From the NCBI GenBank assembly GCA_963573385.1, contig CAUYLG010051145.1, positions 27,621 to 91,620 of the forward strand: a stretch of 64,000 nucleotides of DNA, given 5' to 3'. A program made the translations under genes and the position numbers. Below the pieces are notes generated by a model. The model worked only from the letters and a program-made list of their open reading frames with translations, searched no databases and was not told where the DNA came from. Positions 1-11,224 of the stretch are shown here, one piece after another. The first letter of the stretch is position 1. Every line of letters begins with the position of its first letter. The stretch is from Cacajao melanocephalus (lineage: Eukaryota > Chordata > Mammalia > Primates > Pitheciidae).

Positions 1-47
1 TTCCAAATTCACTTCAGCAGTCCCCCACTCTCCTGGTACCAACTTAC
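1..47 (-). mobile_element. Start of MaLR (THE1/MST) internal region with primer-binding site
   Basis: Read on the minus strand, the bases directly downstream of the LTR at 48-411 contain TTGGTACCAGGAGAGTGG. This has the position and look of the tRNA-Leu-type primer-binding site of THE1/MST elements. The LTR is therefore a 5' LTR, and the rest of the non-coding-capable internal sequence lies left of the window. Only 47 bases are visible and no gag-like reading frame can be judged. Confidence 0.7.
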
Positions 48-411
48 TATATTAGTGCATTTTTACTGCTAATAAAGACATACCTGAGACTGGGTAATTT
101 ATTCAGAAGAAGGGTTTAATGAACTTACAGGTCCATGTGGCTTGGGAGGCGGCTCAATCATGGCGGAAGCCAAGGAGGAGGAAGTAATATCTTACATGGA
201 TGGGCGCAGGCAAAGAGAGAGCTTATGCAGGAAAAGCCCCCTTACAGAACCATCAGATCTCATGAGACTCATTAACTATCATGAGAACAGCAAGGAAAAG
301 ACTTGCCCCCAAGATTCAACAGCTTCCCACCGGGCCTTTCCCACACACGTCGAAATTGTGGGAGAGACAATTCAAGATGAGCTTTGGGTGGGCACATAGC
401 CAACTATATCA
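48..411 (-). mobile_element. THE1/MST-type LTR (ERVL-MaLR), 5' LTR
   Basis: The reverse complement begins TGATATAGTTGGC and ends in the TATTAGTAxA-type terminus. It contains the LTR landmarks 'gagactgggtaattta', 'aatcatggcggaagcc' and 'catcagatctcatgagactc'. Its length of about 364 bp is normal for THE1/MST LTRs. The five bases on the right (gatgg) do not match the left flank, as expected when the left side is internal element sequence. Subfamily is not certain. Primate-specific family. Confidence 0.88.
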
Positions 412-514
412 GATGGAAATCAAGGGTTCTGGGTCTTCCAGTAACTATGTATCATCAGTGGGGAGACTAGGGTGATGAAGGGAATTCAGGGAAGGCTCAC
501 TGGAAGGGGTGTGG

Positions 515-621
515 CATAGGAGTTTAGAACAGAACTTTGGAGTCAGGGAGATCCAGCTCTCATGCCAGCTCTGCCACTTGCTATTCTACCACTTAGCATT
601 TCTGTTTCTCAGTTTCCCATC
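515..621 (+). mobile_element. MIR SINE, 5' part, interrupted by MST LTR
   Basis: The MIR core is recognisable ('gccagctctgccacttgc', then 'ctcagtttcccatct'). It stops abruptly where the MST LTR begins and resumes at 984 with 'ccatctataaaatgagaat'. The five bases CCATC (617-621) are repeated at 984-988 as the LTR target duplication. Confidence 0.8.
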
Positions 622-983
622 TGTATCAGGCTGTTCTTGCATTGCTACCAAGAGACACCAGAGGCTGGGTAATTTATAAAGAAAAAACATTTAATTGGCT
701 CATGGTTCTGCAGACTTTACAGGAAGCATGGTGATGCCATCTTCTCAGTTTCTGGGCAGTCCTCAGGAAGTTTTTACTAATAGCAGAAGGCAAAGCAAGG
801 AAGAGGCATGTCACATGGTGAAATGACCAGATCTTGAGAGAACTCACTCACTATTACAAAAACAACACCAAGCCATGAGGGATCCACCCCCATGACCCAA
901 ACTCCCACCAAGCTCCACCTCCAGCATTGGGAATTACAGTTAAACATGAGATCTGGGTAGGGACAAATATCTAAACTATATCA
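622..983 (-). mobile_element. Solo MST-type LTR (ERVL-MaLR)
   Basis: The reverse complement starts TGATATAGTTTAGATATTTGTCC and ends at TGATACA. Inside are 'gctgggtaatttataaag', 'ggctcatggttctgcag' and 'aggaagcatggtgatgcc'. Perfect 5-bp target duplication CCATC on both sides (617-621 and 984-988) marks a complete insertion later reduced to a solo LTR. It split a MIR. Confidence 0.88.
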
Positions 984-1165
984 CCATCTATAAAATGAGA
1001 ATAGCAATAGTATTTTACATATAGTCACTGATAAATATATATAATACATATGTGTGTGTGTGTGTGTGTATATGTATATGTATATATACATATACACACA
1101 CATGTAGTCACTGTAAGAATTAAATAGGCCAATGCCTGTAATTTGCTTAGAGCACTTCCAGGGAA
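984..1165 (+). mobile_element. MIR SINE, 3' part (contains TG/TA palindrome)
   Basis: Continues the MIR broken at 621: 'ctataaaatgagaatagcaatagta', then, after the TG/TA block, 'gtaagaattaaatag' and 'tttgcttagagcac'. The block at 1031-1104 lies inside it and is flanked by a 9-bp direct repeat, TAGTCACTG. Confidence 0.65.
1031..1104. repeat. TA/TG/CA microsatellite forming a perfect palindrome
   Basis: Alternating purine-pyrimidine tract. Positions 1061-1076 (TGTGTGTGTATATGTA) are the exact reverse complement of 1087-1102, a 16-bp inverted repeat with a 10-base spacer. TAGTCACTG lies on both sides (1022-1030 and 1105-1113). Confidence 0.9.
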
Positions 1166-1299
1166 CATTGTAAGAATGGCTTAATATTTTCTCTTTTTAT
1201 ATTTTTGTGGTTGGAAGATGTAATTCTTGAACTGAGGCTTACAGGGGTGAGGAGGAGTCAGCCTGGTGAAGGACCAGATGTGGCAATAGCAGGTGGCCT

Positions 1300-1866
1300 C
1301 TGTGGCAGAGCAGATATCATGAGCAACAGCACAGATACGAGAAGCAGCCTTGTCTGGCTTGTGTGTGAAGTATGGGATGTGAGGCTAGAGAATTAGGTAG
1401 AGGTCAGCTTGTGAAGGTCCTAGAGTTTTATATTGTAAATTTTAAAGTGATGGAAGACCATTCCCAGGAGTTACGGAGGGTGGTGTTTCAGCTGTTTCCA
1501 GGGTAGAAATGTGGAAAATGGATTTGGGAAAAAAAGAGACAGGGTGACAAGTTAAGCAGAACTGCAGGAGTCCAGGTGACAGATGGGGAAGAGAGAGAAC
1601 AAGGATAAAAAGGAGAGCCAAGAAATGTTTAGGAGATAAAATAGACACGTCCTGATTTTAAAGGGAGAGGTTAGGAAGAAGAGAGTGAAGAAGGGCCAGG
1701 TTTCCGTTTTGGAATTAGGTGAATGGTGACATCACAGAGACAAAGCAGAAGGGAGTTTTTACAGACTTGGTGAGCTCAGTTTTGGTCTATGGAGTTTGTG
1801 ACACCTGTGGAGTGTCCCCAGAGAGATGTCTACAGGGAAGTGGACATTATGGATCTAAAGTGTAGC
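1300..1866 (-). mobile_element. L2 LINE fragment
   Basis: Highly diverged. Reads in the order of an L2 on the minus strand: 'ctgcaggagtccaggtgaca', 'gagctcagttttggtctatgg', 'gagagatgtctacagg'. The stretches at 11460-12015 and 52440-52950 belong to the same family, which supports the call. No open frame survives. Confidence 0.55.
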
Positions 1867-2825
1867 GACTGGTTTTATCTGAGGCTTGGAACACATGATC
1901 TAATAACAAAAGCTCTGGTAAACTGAAAAGAACACTGCAAACATAAAGCATTCAGAGCAGTGTTATTCAGATCTTGTAGTCTTCAGCATTAATTGGTTTG
2001 TTAGAATACAAAGAACTCCAGTGAAATTTACCTAAAAAAGGAAAAATGTACTCTTCCCCTGGCTCATTAGAAGGATTTCTGAAGAGAAAATACTGTGTGC
2101 AATGACATGCATTTAAATTCCAAGCTTCCAAAGAAAATTTCAAGACAGGCCATCCTCATTCTCGGTTAATTAGAAAATAAATAGCTAAACCAGCAGAAGA
2201 GACCTCCTTTGGGTAGGCTTTTCTGTTTGTTTTGGGTTTCTTGGAGGATTACTTATACCTAGGGCTTTGTTATAAGATGATATTTTTATAGACTTACTGA
2301 ATATTAGAGTTAGAAGCAACCTGATCTTAGATGTGAGAAAGCAGAGGTCCCTCGAGGTTGAGTGATTTACTCCAGGTTTCATCTTCAACACATGGTAGAG
2401 CCAGGCCCTACAGCAAGGTCCACGGGACTAGGGCAGCGGGCTTCTTCAGTGCTCTATGCTGATTCTCATTTTGCAACATTAACAAATTTATTCCCCACCT
2501 CCTTATTCTTTCTTTTTCCTTTTTATCTTCCTAAAGAGAACACAAACATAATAAGAACAAATATAGTATTACACAGGTGGCCATGCTGTCTGGAAAAGCT
2601 TTCCTCTGTGGGACATAGCCTACTACTCTTAAACTGTCTAATAAGGTTTAGATGGAAAATTCTATTGAGATTAAAATGTTTTCATATTTAAAAGACAAGT
2701 ATTACATCTCTAGGCACAATATTTTTTTTCTCCAATGTATATTAGCTATGCTAGTGGTGAGAGTAGCACAGCAGTTGTAGTAGCAGCCACAGCAGTTGTA
2801 GGGTTAGCTAAAGTCAAAAGGCAGG
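1867..2825. other. No recognised feature
   Basis: AT-rich, apparently unique sequence. The open frames in it, such as 2362-2691, have no recognisable protein motif and look like chance. Confidence 0.5.
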
Positions 2826-2878
2826 GGTGGAGGTAGTAATAATGATGGTGATGATATGTATTTAGTGAGTGCTTAGAG
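2826..2878 (-). mobile_element. Possible MIR 3' tip cut by MER1A
   Basis: GAT-rich bases followed by 'tgtatttagtgagtgcttag' resemble the 3' end of a minus-strand MIR. The stretch ends exactly where MER1A begins. Too short to be sure. Confidence 0.35.
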
Positions 2879-3407
2879 CAGTGGTCCCCAACCTTTTTGG
2901 TTCTTGGAATGGGTTTTGTGGAAGACAATTTTTCCAAGACCTGGGGCAGGTGTGGGGTATGGTTTTGGGATGATTCAAGCACATTACATTTGTTGTGCAC
3001 TTTATGTCTATTATTATTACATTACACTATGTAATGAAATAATTATTAACTCACTGTAATGTAGACTCAGTGGGAACTCTGGGTTTGTTTTCCTGCAAGT
3101 AGACGGTCCCATCTTCAGGTGATGGGAGACAGTAACAGATCACCAGGCATTAGATTCTCATAAGGATTGCACAACCTAGATCTTACACATACAGTTCACA
3201 ATAGAGTTCTTGTTCCTATGAGAATCTAATGCCACCGCTGATCTGACAGGAGGTGGAACTCAGGCCATAATGCTAATGACAGGGAACTGCTGTAAATACA
3301 GATGAAGATTCACTTGCTCGCCTGCTGCTCACCTCCTACTGTGTGGTCCAGTTCCTGACAGGCCATGGACGGGTATTGGTCTGTGGTCTGGGCATTTGGA
3401 ACCCCTG
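2879..3407 (+). mobile_element. MER1A non-autonomous hAT-Charlie transposon
   Basis: Begins CAGTGGTCCCCAACC and ends with the diverged inverted terminus GGAACCCCTG. The middle has the typical 'gtaatgaaataattatt', 'aggcattagattctcat' and 'ctgtaaatacagatgaag'. Length of 529 bp matches full-length MER1A. The 8-bp target duplication is gcttagag (2871-2878) / ccttagag (3408-3415), one mismatch, with the hAT-like TAGA core. A second copy is at 38442-38962. Confidence 0.9.
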
Positions 3408-3415
3408 CCTTAGAG

Positions 3416-3605
3416 GCTATATGGAAGCTTAACAGAAAACTCTGATGCTCAAGTTCAAATTCCTGAGGTTGTATCCCAGTGTAACTATTTCCTGCTATAT
3501 GACCTTGGCAAATATTAAACTTCTTGAAGTCTCAATTTCCTCATCAATAAAAAATAAAGAAAATAAAAGTGCCTACATCAAAAGGATATGATGACACTAA
3601 AATGA
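3416..3605 (+). mobile_element. MIR SINE
   Basis: 'ctatatgaccttggcaaat' and 'ctcaatttcctcatcaataaaa' in MIR order, with an AT-rich 3' part. Confidence 0.65.
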
Positions 3606-3644
3606 AAAAAAAAAGTATATAAGGCTTCTGACAAAGCTTGTAAC

Positions 3645-3790
3645 CCTGACTGTGAGGAAGATTTGCTTATTTATCTCCATTTTACATATTAGAAAACAAA
3701 GACTCAGGGAGATGAAGTAATCTACAAGTCCATTTTATGGCAGAGCTAAAATTCATATCAGGTCTATCTGACTCCTGAGATTGTCTCATA
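3645..3790 (-). mobile_element. MIR SINE
   Basis: Reverse-oriented MIR core: 'tctccattttacatattag', 'gactcagggagatgaagtaa', 'tatggcagagctaaaattc', 'ctatctgactcctgag'. Confidence 0.7.
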
Positions 3791-4705
3791 ACCACCATAT
3801 ACATTTTCTTTGGATAAATTGCTTCTATCTTGAATCGTGAAAATTACTTCTTGAGTCTTGAAAACCAACTTATTTAGGTTATTTGTGTGTTTGTCATCCC
3901 AGGATAGTTTTCAACATATAGAATGTGCTATTTCTGAATTCCCTGAAATTGTTGCAACAAGATATTTCTGTTGTAAACAGTAATCCCTTGGATCATGGGT
4001 GATTAACCTTCCCACAAACCTGGCAGCTGACAAAAATGTACCTTTGGTTTGCAAGACTGAGGACCAGACAAAGTAGAATCATAGAAGATAGAGCCCGGGT
4101 CAATAGACGCTGTTAGTGGAAAAGTATTTAAAACTATGACTTTTGCCTATTTCTTTTGTATGGCCAAAGGTGGTGCCTACTTTCTACAGGTTGCATAGTG
4201 ATTGCCTGACCTTCTGTATAGATATACTATTGGTACCAGAGGTAAAACTAGCTGCCTTTTGCCTTTCCATTGAAGCCTGCAACCTCTGAGACTCTGACTC
4301 TTACTCCTAGGCTAATAGACTGTTAGTCACCTTCAATGAGTTTCCATTTTCTTTGTTCCTTTTCTATAAGCTGATTCAGAAACCAACTTGTAGTTTGTGA
4401 TAAGAATATTGAAACCTTAACTAGGATATTACATTCAACCCCACAAGGAAAGTCTACTTCAGTGGAATTATAATGAATTGCTTTCATTTTACACCATTTT
4501 AAGTCCCAAAGACTTTAACAAGGGGGTTGTTGAAAGTAAATGCCATTTTATTACATATTGTGAAGAGGCAGCAATTAAGATGTTGTCTAAGTTAGTGAAC
4601 TTTATAACGCTTAGAATTTCTCAAGTGTCTCAAGTGCATAGAAAAATGAAGCCAATGTTAACACTGCAGGTGATGGACCAAGAACCATTATCTTTCTTTC
4701 TTACC
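3791..4705. other. No recognised feature
   Basis: Unique-looking AT-rich sequence. No splice-flanked open frame, RNA gene or repeat that I can name. Confidence 0.5.
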
Positions 4706-4992
4706 TTTTTTTTTTTGACAGGGTTTTGCTCTGTCACACAGGCTGGAGTGCAGTGGTACAATCTTGACTCACTCAAGCTTTGATCTTCCGGACTCAGGCC
4801 GTTTCCTACCTCAGCCTCTGGAGTAGCTAGGACTAGGCACTTGCCACCATGCCTGGCTAAGTTTTACATTTTTTGTAGAGATGGGGTTTCAGCACATTGC
4901 CCAGGCTGGTCTTGAACTCCTGGGCTCAAGCAATCCTCCTGCCTCAGCCTCTCAAAGTGCAGGGATTACAAACATGAGACTCTGAGCCTGGC
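4706..4992 (-). mobile_element. Alu SINE, old (AluJ-like)
   Basis: The poly-T tail at 4706-4716 is followed by reverse-complement Alu: 'ggctggagtgcagtggtaca', the mid region, and 'ttgcccaggctggtcttgaa'. The 'gggctcaagcaatcctcctg' variant is typical of AluJ, and divergence is high. Near full length. Flanking target duplications are not clear. Confidence 0.9.
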
Positions 4993-5364
4993 AGATCCGC
5001 TATCTTTCATAGGAAAAAAAAAATCCATCCCAATCATCTAGGAAAAACCTCCATCAGCAGAATTAAGAGAGCATCATAAAAATGTTGTGAGATTTTTGTT
5101 GGATTATTACACTGTTATCTAAGCGTTCTTGTTGAAAGCTGAATGGAAAAGCAAGGACCTGATCTCAGTGTTTTTACTTGTGGGGTAGTGGTCTTTGGAG
5201 ATGAGGGTTTGATAAAAGAGAATTCTAAAGTAATCCACATAGAAGCCAATAAGCCATACGGGATTTTTCCATTATTTCTACTTTGTAATTAATTTATTCC
5301 TCATATTTTTCCTGAAGCAATTTGTAGAAACCTTAAATACAAGAGGCACATCAATATAGGGTTA

Positions 5365-5580
5365 TAAGCCTGAATTTTGCTGTCTGATAGACATGAGGTT
5401 AGGTCTTAAATATAGCACTTTTTTAGCTTTCTGACATCAAACAAATGATTAATCTCTCAAAGTCTAGTTTCCACATCTGTAAAATGGAGCAATGCATAGT
5501 ACTTAAATTATTTTGGCTGTTTGAGCACTGAAAGAGTTTAATTTAGTACCAAAGCAACTGCTATGCTGTTTCTGGTGATC
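5365..5580 (+). mobile_element. MIR SINE
   Basis: 'agctttctgacatcaaacaa', 'tctcaaagtctagtttccac' and 'atctgtaaaatggagcaatg' follow the MIR consensus. A GAT-rich tail follows to about 5610. Confidence 0.75.
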
Positions 5581-5789
5581 ATGATGATAAGGATGATGAG
5601 AATGAGTTGAGTTTTATATTTGTTATAATTCTTTGCTTATATCTGTCTCACACTATATAGTGAGGGCTTTGAAGGGAGGAAGGAATTGTGTTTATGTTGT
5701 GTCTTTCAGATATTGACATTTTCACCTACTTTGGAGGCATCTAAAAATGTAAGGCTAAATGAAAGGAAATGGAGCTTCAGAACTATCGA

Positions 5790-5945
5790 GTCCTAGTTGT
5801 CATTACTAATTATGCTGCTATTTGACGTTGAGAAAGTCATTGACCTTCTTGGTTTATCCACTTTTCCATATACAAGAAGGAGGTATTCTACCTACCCTTT
5901 AGGGTTGCTATAAGAATGCATTTAACATTTAATGGCAAATTGTGT
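5790..5945 (+). mobile_element. MIR SINE
   Basis: 'gctgctatttgacgttgag', 'ttatccacttttccatatac' and 'ctacctaccctttagggttg' match the MIR core order. Confidence 0.6.
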
Positions 5946-7370
5946 CTTAATTTGTGAAGGATTAATATTTAATATTAATGAAGTTCATAGCCTTCCATTT
6001 CATTCCTTTCTTTGTAGTTGCAAAGTACTCACCAGCATAATAGAGCCTGAGCAGAAGGATGTGAAGGCTGCGTCTTATGTCATGCACATAGAAAATGAGT
6101 GAGAGATTCTAAAATCAGAGAAGGGCTCTGTCTAGAAACAAAATGCATTCTGGGCAGTAAGGAAATTAATTGAGGCAATGAAGTGTACCAAACCTTCAAC
6201 CACAACCTATTAACTTCCAAGTTGTTAAATATTTTAGGTAACAATCACTTTTGCCTTTGCTTGAATTATCTGAATTTTAATTGCCTGTTTTCTATAGATT
6301 TTATGTGAAAAGCATTTAAAGTAAAATTATACATCTAAAAGACCAGAGAGGAATACCACAAAATGATTATTATGTGTGAGCAATGAGATTATAGATGATT
6401 TCTTTGTTCTTCTTTATTCCAAACTTTAAGTTAGCTCATTTAGTGGCATAGAGCAAAGTCATTCAGACCAACAAAAGTGCACAAATGTTTATGGTCACTA
6501 GGCCAATGGGCTCTCTTGACAATCTATGAACAGGCATCTTGACATCATTGTGGCTCACAGGAAATGGAGTTGAATGGGAAGCATCACTGCAGATCTGAGC
6601 CCTAGAAGATCCTATATGCTCTGGCAATTCCCAGCTTCAGCTACTTTCTTGGTCTCAACTTCTGGCCTCTTTTCTTGCTTCTGGTCCATTATCAACTAGC
6701 TGACGTTCAGCCTTGATTTTTTTACTCTCCCTCAGCTTCTGTTTTCTTATGATTCATAAATTCAACACATTCACCACGTATCTTGTTAGTGTCCCTCCTG
6801 ACCTGTATACTACCTCCAGAGCCTCTTTTTTCTTTGCATTCATTCAAATTCAGACATTGCTGCAAAGTTTCTTTTTTCCGTATTTCCCTACTTAAATATC
6901 AGAGAGTGAGAATCTTAATGGATCAACTCATTTCTCTGTAGGAAGTGCTATTCATGCCAGTATGTCACATGGGCTCCTGGCCAGCTAGTTGGCTGGGTAC
7001 TCTCCATCCTGGAGGTGATCAAAGATGTGATGTGGTGGGTACACTCCATGGCTGTCAAGGGCCATCCCTAAGTAGGTACTACGAGCCAGGAAGTTTCCCT
7101 AATTGAGGAATGTGGGTGTGGCAGCCACCTGTCTAGTGGAGTTATGTTATTTTTATATGTTTAAAATATATATTTAGTGTTGGAAATAGATTATAAGAAT
7201 TTTGTTCACATACAGCTTAGACAACATAATAATTTATCTTTATGCATGTCTTTGTTATATCAATAGCTCTTTTCTGCCACATTTTTATGCTGCCATGCCT
7301 TTGCTTGTATTATATCTTGTGTTTGGAAGATCAGTCCAAAACATTTCTCTGCCAGGATGCCTCCAACATT
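5946..7370. other. No recognised feature
   Basis: Unique-looking sequence. The segment near 6640-6890 is pyrimidine-rich but not clearly a known repeat. Confidence 0.45.
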
Positions 7371-7640
7371 CAGGTTTCATGTCTAACCTTTAGTCTTGTC
7401 TCCTTTAAAAAATTAGTCCTCATACTTCAGTGGGAATTGGCTGCCTTCTCTCCTATACTCTAGTTCTTTGTACTTCTATTGTAGCACTTAGAAATATCTG
7501 TCCTATGTTAGAGTCACTTCTGCATGTACTTGCCTCCCCATTGTAATGCAAACTGCAGGTCATAAAAATTTTTTCTCATTATCTATGCATCATTAGCACA
7601 CTATAAACATGTGTGTTCAAATGAAACACTTTGGAGTTAC
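7371..7640 (+). mobile_element. L2 LINE 3' fragment
   Basis: 'tgtagcacttagaaatatctg', 'gcctccccattgtaatgcaa' and 'gcacactataaacatgtg' follow the order of the L2 3' end. Strongly diverged. Confidence 0.45.
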
Positions 7641-7684
7641 AATACAGGAATGATAAAATAGACTCACAATAGGATTTCTCACCT

Positions 7685-7800
7685 ACCGTGTTTCAGGGAC
7701 TTTCTCACTTAACCCTTTTTATAATTCCTGAGAGTAAGGCATTGCTATCTTTATTTTATAGATGGCAGGTAATAAGTCTAAACTCAGTAACTATTAGAGG
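7685..7800 (-). mobile_element. MIR SINE fragment
   Basis: 'gtgtttcagggactttctca', 'acttaacccttttt', 'tctttattttatagatggca' resemble the reverse MIR core. Confidence 0.45.
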
Positions 7801-10077
7801 GAATCTGTGGTTAAAGAAATCTGGAGACATGCGATTAAAGAAAGTTAACAGTTTTCTCTCCAGCAGGACTTATAAAGGCCTTAATTGTGAAACACCTATT
7901 AGAAACCTCTACAGGTACATAGTATACAACATTTCTTAACTTACTAGATTATGATTGCATATTTTGAGGAGTCACTTGTAGGGCTAGTACACAAAGGAAC
8001 ACATTTTGAGCATGCCAAGGTGAATGATAATACCTAAAGTGGGCGTTTCAGCCATTCTCCTGGAGATTAAATGTGACTGTAATATCAAACATGACAGTTT
8101 CTTGGTACATTGTCAAATATGGCTCTTCATGGCTATCAACACTCCTGATCTTCATAAGAGACTGAAGATCAAGCTGTTGCCTTCAGCTTGATCTTTGAAG
8201 AGCTTTGAAGTGGCTTTTATTTGTTTTTGATTTTTATCCACTCCAAAGAGTATATCTGCCTATTCCAATAATCCAAGTTCCTGTCACATATTTGGAAATC
8301 ACTGGAACTATGCAGTCACTCAGAGAGTAGAGAAAGGATATTCTTTAGTTGAGTGGGTTTTCAGTATACTCCCTCAAGGTGAGGACATTGTTATTGTTCT
8401 GAAGCATTTCCCCAAATCTCTTACAACAATTCATGTAGTGAATCTGCAGCACAATATCCAGCCATGTTGAACAGGTGTGCCCAACATGGAAGGTTCTAGC
8501 CACAGGTCTGGATCTTTATCGCAGAAGCTGAGCACTCAGTATTTTGGTGTTTTAGAAAATCGACATCTGATGCTTGATGAGCCCACTATTCTCCCTTCTG
8601 CCTGAAGGAATTGTCTCTGTTTACATAAAATCAGCCCATTTATAAATATTAATACTAAAATGGGCAGTTATTAACCAAGCATCTGCAAGTGGAGAATTAC
8701 CTAATTTCTGATTTGGCTAGTGCTCTAGGATGTAAACCACCTAGGGTCACTTCCTTTCCTTTCTCAAAGTGGTCTAGGGTCACAAACACTTCCAGCATAT
8801 TTTCTGGGTTATTGAGGGCATTTTGTCATTGGGTTTATCCAGGAAAGCATCTAACCAGTGTCAGGTGTCAGTAATTGTGTAGAGTCCAGGGTATCCTTGG
8901 GGCTTCTTGGAGATGCAAGTGAATTTCTGGATAGTCCTTTACAATTTGCGGAAGTTCTCTTCTTTCTCTTTGCCCACTGATTTAAGCAGCATATGTATTT
9001 TGTACATGTCAGTTGTCTGATTTTTGGAAGCATCTCTTATTGTTGCATGTTAAAATGGCATTCTTCCTTTTCATTTTTACCTATTCGTATAAAATAAATG
9101 TCTTATAGAACTGTATAAAAAACATTTTGTCTATAATTTTTCCTTCTAATTTTAAAATCCATATCTGAATTACTGGGTTATTTTAAAAATATCTTTATTG
9201 TATAATGAGAATGAGAGGAAAGGAAGATGAAATACCAAAACTTACTTTTAATGTAGTCTAAATGGTGTTGGCAGCCTTTGCTAATAATAATGATTTTGAA
9301 GTTGTCAGACTTGTGGCCACACACACCCTGTTGTGATATAAATCTATTTTCCCAGACAGTGGACTAGTGGAGAAGCATTCTTTGATGCTAACAGATAACA
9401 AAAGGCTTTAGGTAGTGTTCTCTTAAATCGTTTACAAAAAGAATCTTTCCCCTTGTTCAGAACCATTGAGGTTAACATAGGATGTTAGAGCATTATTCTC
9501 ATTGCAACATCATCATTTTATCAAAATGAAAAGGGTCTTCAACAAGACACCCCGCAAATCCCAAGACAATAATTACATTCTTGGAACTGGAAATCTTGCA
9601 TGTTTGCAGACATTTTAGAGTTTGGCATTTGTGGCTTTTCGCACACTATGAAATATTTATGCGTTGTTCAAATAACCCTGCTTAGTTACCATTGGATACC
9701 TACTGTTGTACAGGAATTGCATTTAGAAAGGAATAGAATCTGATTTACAAAATCCATAAAGCTCTCATACTCAGATACTTCAGTGGAAATCCCTTGGGAC
9801 AGTAGTTGAAAATGCTGAGAAATAGATGTTAATTTGATTTGGGAGGTTTTTTTGTTGTTGGTGGTGGTGGTGAAAGAAAATAATTGCTATCAGTATTTTC
9901 AGTCTCAGTTAGAGGACATGAGGTTGCCAATGAAATGTGACTCTCTGTGCCAGGCATTTTTAAAAAATAATAATTAATATAAGTGATCAACTTTACAAAC
10001 ACAAAAATATATAAAAATAGATTATTTATAACTACCACTTACAGAAACATTTTAGAAAATATCTTCCCAGACTTTTT
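7801..10077. other. Mostly unrecognised unique sequence
   Basis: No named repeat recognised over about 2.3 kb. Contains the hairpin at 8146-8197 and a short (TTG)/(GGT) run near 9851-9871. Open frames are under 85 codons and featureless. Confidence 0.45.
8146..8197. repeat. Perfect hairpin with a competing third arm
   Basis: AAGATCAAGCTG (8165-8176) and CAGCTTGATCTT (8184-8195) are exact reverse complements around a 7-base loop. Two G-U-type pairs extend the stem outward. Upstream, TGATCTTCA (8146-8154) is the exact reverse complement of TGAAGATCA (8163-8171), so the middle arm could pair either way. No function is known to me. Confidence 0.85.
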
Positions 10078-10168
10078 GTCTTTCTTCTCTTCCTTCATTC
10101 TTTCCTTCCTTTTTTTCCTTCTTCCTTCCCTCTCTCCTTCCCACCCTTCTTTCCTTCTTTCTCTTTGT
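10078..10168. repeat. (CTTC/CCTT)n pyrimidine tract
   Basis: Ninety bases almost wholly C and T on the plus strand, made of tttcc, cttcc and ctctc units. Just upstream of the Alu at 10208. Confidence 0.9.
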
Positions 10169-10207
10169 CGACATATCCATCTATCCTTATATTTAAAACA
10201 TAGCATT

Positions 10208-10505
<298 letters not shown>

Positions 10506-10704
10506 TCAAACATCAACTTTGTATAAACAACTTTTTAAATGAAGTGACATAATTTGAATGTTTTCCATGCCAGTAAATATACCTCTACTTCATAAGAATT
10601 TTATTTTGTCGTGTGAGTGTCCCATAAATTATATGTACAATCCCTTATGATTGGAATTTATATTAAAATTTTTTTTGATTATAAGAATTTCTATATAAAC
10701 ATGA

Positions 10705-10800
10705 TTTACTTATTTATTCATTCATTCAATTAACATGTATTGAGCTGATACTATGTGCCAGGTTCTGGGACTACAACCATGGTAGACACAGTTCATGTTT
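10705..10800 (-). mobile_element. L2 LINE 3' end
   Basis: 'attcattcattcaattaaca', 'actatgtgccaggttctggg' are the reverse complement of the L2 3' terminus. Confidence 0.7.
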
Positions 10801-11224
10801 TTGTCTTTCTGTACTTCTGTGATAAATATATAAAACAAAGATAATTTAAATTTAGTTTGAAGTAACAACATTTATTTTTGCCGAGACAGTCTTTATCACG
10901 GTTAGAAAGTTAATACAGCTGTCTATTACTTCCCAAAGCCATTAAAATATTTTACATAAATAACACCATAATGTGGACTTGGAAATAATAATATGTACTC
11001 ACAAAGCATCCATAGCCTATATTAATTTAACTGAAAAATATTATAGCAGTCATATTGTCTGACCACATCCACAGCCACAGTAAATTGGTGCTATCAGGCA
11101 AATGCTTAGAATTTATAATTTTATATATCTATTTTTCCATAGATTTTGGTTTTATTGATCATTTGTGGTTTTGACACATATAGAAGTTTCCGCTGATAGC
11201 AACCAGGAAAGTGAAAACAGTGTG
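10801..11224. other. No recognised feature
   Basis: AT-rich unique-looking sequence. Confidence 0.45.

Noticed and set aside
142..399. 85-codon plus-strand open frame at the left edge
   Set aside because: Antisense reading of the THE1/MST LTR at 48-411, and not a viral coding region.
2746..3000. His/Tyr-rich minus-strand open frame
   Set aside because: The histidine-tyrosine run comes from a GAT/AAT-rich simple sequence and the frame crosses a MER1A end.
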